Shown: positions 61,475 through 64,000 of the stretch, one piece after another
Layout of the letters: each line of letters opens with the position of its first letter
Position numbering within the stretch: the first letter of the stretch is position 1
Origin: Candidatus Scybalocola faecipullorum
GTDB taxonomy: Bacteria > Bacillota > Clostridia > Lachnospirales > Lachnospiraceae
NCBI GenBank assembly: GCA_018716485.1
Contig: DVJY01000037.1
Location: 17,961 to 81,960 of the forward strand
Length of the DNA: 64,000 nt
Direction of reading: 5' to 3'
Made by a program: the position numbers and the translations under genes
Notes under the pieces: model-generated
Seen by the model: the letters and a program-made list of their open reading frames with translations, nothing else
Databases searched by the model: none
What the model was told of the DNA's origin: nothing

Positions 61475-62671
61475 CTATACTAATACTATAGGTGACGTTT
61501 GTGCGCCTGTACCGAGATACTTCTGCTCCAGTGCCGCCATTTTTGCGCAGTAGTCTTTTACATGAACATTCCCACACTCTAAAAACTCTTTATGCTCTTC
61601 ACAGGAAGTTCCCGACGACAGCGGTATACACACATATCCTGAAGCAGCCGGCTGCCCTGATGAATATTTTTCAAAAGTGCTCTGCGCCACTGAAAAATAA
61701 CGTTCATACAGCGCTCTGTCAGCATAATATAAAATATCTCCCCTGTGCGCCTGTATATACGCCATACATCCGTCTTCCAAAAGACCGGCGCCTTTAGACA
61801 GTCCGCTAACGCCAAACACACTTCCCCGTATCACAAACGGATCATAGCCCTCCGCTCCAAGCTGTTTTGCCGCAGCCGCAGCAATCGGCTCATCACCGAT
61901 GTAACAGCTTAATAAGCACCTTCCGCCGCTCCCCGTCAGCGTCGTTTGTTTGGCCGCCCTCACGCATTCCTGCGCCCTGTTTTCAATTTCTGTCTTATCC
62001 GCATTTCTCCATCTGCGCCACCGGCAAACGGCCGAATCCGATACAAACATACCATAAGTATATAAAACCATTTCGTTTTGTCCGTCAGCGGCTTCCCAAA
62101 AAATACGCTCGTATCGATCCAGACGCTGATCTGTCAGTTCCCGAATTTTATATGTCATAAATTCATCTGCATAATCGCTGATAAACCAGTAAATTGCCCG
62201 TCTCACCATCTTCGCCGTAACTTTTTCATATTCAAAATCATTATAAATTTCTATAAAAAGTTCCATGCAGACAGTGATCGGAACTCTTCGGTATTCCCAC
62301 ACAGCCGGAATGATACTTCGGATAATTCCGTACAAGCAGGATAAGTATGGCCCCAGTTCATTCCCCAGGTGTCTTTTGGCATAGTCCGGATTTCCCCAGC
62401 TGTCTTGCATTTTAGAGCCGTACATCGTTTCATACAGGCGGTCATGAATCTGCGGCCACACCGACGGATCTGCCGACTCCAATTCATCACGCTCAAGCGC
62501 TGTCAGCAGGCGGTCGCACATTAAAATCCAACGGGCGTTTTCCTCAAAAAAGCGGTCATACGGCGGGCAGACACTGTGTTCTTCCAAAATCTGTTCAATA
62601 CGCCATACTGCCAGATCATACCGCTCTCTGATCCTGTCATTGTCTTCTTTAAACAGTGTTCTATAATCCAT
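61475..62671 (-). CDS. Uncharacterised protein, resembles N-terminal part of Lachnospiraceae M29-like aminopeptidases
   Basis: A soluble 398-residue protein that I recognise only tentatively. The N-terminal 200 residues (RIRERYDLAVWRIEQILEEH; PDYAKRHLGNELGPYLSCLY; ITVCMELFIEIYNDFEYEKV; AIYWFISDYADEFMTYKIRE) resemble the helical N-terminal region of proteins annotated as leucyl aminopeptidases in this bacterial family, which from memory are much longer. The C-terminus (HRGDILYYADRALYERYFSV) may be a shortened version. No catalytic metal motif is obvious, so it may be truncated or diverged. It starts at the stop codon of the HD gene (TAATG overlap), implying coupling. Confidence 0.4.
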   Translation of the reverse strand: MDYRTLFKEDNDRIRERYDLAVWRIEQILEEHSVCPPYDRFFEENARWILMCDRLLTALERDELESADPSVWPQIHDRLYETMYGSKMQDSWGNPDYAKRHLGNELGPYLSCLYGIIRSIIPAVWEYRRVPITVCMELFIEIYNDFEYEKVTAKMVRRAIYWFISDYADEFMTYKIRELTDQRLDRYERIFWEAADGQNEMVLYTYGMFVSDSAVCRWRRWRNADKTEIENRAQECVRAAKQTTLTGSGGRCLLSCYIGDEPIAAAAAKQLGAEGYDPFVIRGSVFGVSGLSKGAGLLEDGCMAYIQAHRGDILYYADRALYERYFSVAQSTFEKYSSGQPAASGYVCIPLSSGTSCEEHKEFLECGNVHVKDYCAKMAALEQKYLGTGAQTSPIVLV

Positions 62672-63294
62672 TACCGGCTTTCGGACTCCTTTTTTATATT
62701 TCCGTTGGCTATATTTTTCTCCAAAATCTTTTTAAAATATGCCCATAATGTTTCTGACCCTTCAGGTGTTTTTTCGTTCCGCTTCATAATCTGTGATTCA
62801 TAAACCGTATGCTCATGCCAGCTTTTGCCGCCTGAAGCGTCATTAAGGAGAATGGGCTGGCATTTATCCAGTGTATTAGCAAACTTTGCTTCCGGCGTCT
62901 TCGCCTCTTCAAATTCTTCCCACAGCGCTCTTAATTTTTCTCCCTGATCTTTTGGAAGAATAGAAAACAGCCTCTGTGCCGCTCTGACTTCTCTCTCCCG
63001 CTTCGTTTTATTTCCTTCCTCGTCGTATGCATATGTATCTCCGGCGTCGATTTCCACCAGGTCATGGATCAGCACCATTGCCATCACATGCTCTGTGTTA
63101 ACAGATTCGTTGGCATACTCCGACAGCAGCATAGCCATCAGGGCAAGATGCCATGAATGCTCGGCATCATTTTCTTTTCTGCTGCCGTCAGACAGCCATG
63201 TCTGGCGAAATACAGATTTTTCCCGGTCCGTTTCCCTGATAAAATCCATCTGTTTTTTTAATCTTTCTTCATCTGTCACCGCGTGTTCTTCCAT
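62671..63294 (-). CDS. HD-domain hydrolase (YfbR/HDDC2-like)
   Basis: A 207-residue metal-dependent phosphohydrolase. HD motifs: DAEHSWHLALMAMLL (His, about 43-57), MVLIHDLVEIDAGDTYAYDE (His-Asp) and FANTLDKCQPIL (Asp). The DxGDT(Y) segment is typical of 5'-deoxynucleotidase-like YfbR/HDDC2 proteins, which dephosphorylate deoxynucleoside monophosphates. The start lies inside the vanZ coding region (26-base overlap) behind GGAGGTAACGGCG, and the stop overlaps the next start, so the three genes are tightly coupled. Confidence 0.87.
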   Translation of the reverse strand: MEEHAVTDEERLKKQMDFIRETDREKSVFRQTWLSDGSRKENDAEHSWHLALMAMLLSEYANESVNTEHVMAMVLIHDLVEIDAGDTYAYDEEGNKTKREREVRAAQRLFSILPKDQGEKLRALWEEFEEAKTPEAKFANTLDKCQPILLNDASGGKSWHEHTVYESQIMKRNEKTPEGSETLWAYFKKILEKNIANGNIKKESESR

Positions 63295-63775
63295 CGCCGT
63301 TACCTCCGTTTCTTTTTTTCATCAAATACCGCCTTATTCTGTCCGCAGTCCAAAACACAGCATACCCGAGCAGGCCGCCTAAAGTATTTAAAATCAGATC
63401 ATCCACATCAAAGCTTCCCACCTTTAATAACAGCTGCGCCGTTTCTATCATCAGACTGAGACAGAAAGCCCGGGATACGGCAAACGCCCATTTCCGGCAT
63501 CTGACCGAGACTGCCGGAAGCAGACAGCCAAAAGGCATAAAAATCAATATATTTCCAAACAGATTCATGGCAAATGCCCGGAATCCCACAATATTTCTAT
63601 AGGTGAAAAAACGGTAAATTTCATGAAACGGCCTCAAATTATATCTGTAGTCCTCTGAAATTATATTTCTCCCGTAAGCTTCACTAAAAAAGCAAAAATA
63701 GATAAGTGCTGCGATATAAATGCCCATCACCGCAGCAGATGTCCATCTTATTGCATGCTTTGTTTTTAAACTCAT
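63269..63775 (-). CDS. VanZ family membrane protein
   Basis: A 168-residue protein with four or five hydrophobic helices. VanZ-family features: NLRPFHEIYRFFTYRNI, AMNLFGNILIFMPFGCLLP, SLMIETAQLLLKVGSFDVDD and DDLILNTLGGLLGYAVF. Members near VanZ of Enterococcus give low-level teicoplanin resistance, but most are of unknown role. GGAAAGGAGTGTGAA precedes the start. It heads the vanZ-HD-61475 gene unit. Confidence 0.88.
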   Translation of the reverse strand: MSLKTKHAIRWTSAAVMGIYIAALIYFCFFSEAYGRNIISEDYRYNLRPFHEIYRFFTYRNIVGFRAFAMNLFGNILIFMPFGCLLPAVSVRCRKWAFAVSRAFCLSLMIETAQLLLKVGSFDVDDLILNTLGGLLGYAVFWTADRIRRYLMKKRNGGNGDGRTRGDR

Positions 63776-63799
63776 TTCACACTCCTTTCCGGGCGTATC

Positions 63800-63937
63800 G
63801 ATCGGATAGGGAAAATTCTTTTCCCCTATCCGATCACCGCGATACCCCGCTCATCTCACGGCTTTGCCGCTCGATGACCGTTGGCCCGCCAAATATCCGC
63901 TCATGCAAACATGGCGGCTGCTTGGCGGGCTTATCGC
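63800..63937. repeat. Nested palindromes upstream of vanZ
   Basis: Hairpin 1 pairs GATCGGATAGGG with CCCCTATCCGATC (63800-63835). An outer repeat GCGATA/TATCGC (63839-63844/63932-63937) encloses GCCCGCCAA/TTGGCGGGC (63884-63892/63922-63930). This shares the TATCGC boundary with the elements at 19215 and 55632. No coding frame is evident. Confidence 0.65.
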
Positions 63938-63945
63938 GCAAAAAT

Positions 63946-63979
63946 GGGATGCTGTTTTGTTTATGCCAGCATCCCTTTT
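63946..63979. terminator. Terminator near the right edge
   Basis: GGGATGCTG (63946-63954) pairs with CAGCATCCC (63967-63975), with T-runs on both strands. It probably ends a minus-strand gene lying beyond the window, or a plus-strand transcript. Confidence 0.65.
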
Positions 63980-64000
63980 CCTCAGTGATCGATCTGTTTA

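Overview
The window reads as chromosomal DNA of a low-to-mid GC Gram-positive anaerobe of the class Clostridia, most likely family Lachnospiraceae. This is inference from gene content and order: a six-cysteine SCIFF peptide with its radical SAM maturase next to secDF, yajC and tgt; the run recJ-apt-relA-MBL-hemZ-tcdA followed by hisS-aspS; a DUF5688 protein; strong AGGAGG ribosome binding sites with some GTG/TTG starts; and a T-box in front of pheST. No rRNA, tRNA, CRISPR array, transposase or integrase is visible. Most genes lie on the minus strand.

Layout. 1-2.3 kb: a small DUF454 membrane protein and an IbrB/IbrA-like pair in which the IbrA-like PAPS-reductase-fold gene is broken. 2.4-3.8 kb: NCS2 nucleobase permease. 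3.9-7.6 kb: a minus-strand unit of a duplicated CmpB-like membrane protein, a Y-family DNA polymerase, a small YolD-like protein and a YjbR-Ogt fusion, the last three joined by 4-base overlaps. 7.7-9.8 kb: GntR/ABC/permease operon. 9.8-16.1 kb: T-box-pheS-pheT-queA-WG-repeat protein. 16-21.3 kb: YihY, SpoIID-like protein, an intergenic region with structured repeats and a likely 6S RNA, glyA, DUF1294. 21.4-33.5 kb: aspS, hisS, DUF5688, tcdA, hemZ, MBL hydrolase, relA, apt, recJ. 33.6-41.7 kb: secDF, the SCIFF system, TIGR04086, a PHP phosphatase, fabV, yajC, tgt. 41.8-47.2 kb: HPr-like protein, aroC, beta-propeller lactonase, trpS, YbaK, a 59-residue orphan, luxS. 47.2-55.8 kb: TraX, two GlgX-type proteins (one apparently catalytically dead) and two ABC-F proteins. 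55.8-61.5 kb: purE-F-M-N-D plus a lipoprotein. 61.5-63.8 kb: VanZ, HD hydrolase and an aminopeptidase-like protein, translationally coupled.

Themes. Much of the window is translation and its control: four aminoacyl-tRNA synthetases (Phe, Asp, His, Trp), queuosine synthesis (queA, tgt), t6A cyclisation (tcdA), YbaK editing, two ABC-F factors, RelA and 6S RNA. A second theme is one-carbon and purine supply (glyA, apt, purE-F-M-N-D). No single locus is clearly an undescribed system. The items most worth a second look are the degenerate GlgX paralogue, the HPr-like protein without its phosphorylatable histidine, the composite palindromic repeats next to terminators, the decayed ibr pair, and the leader and intercistronic hairpins of the SCIFF operon.
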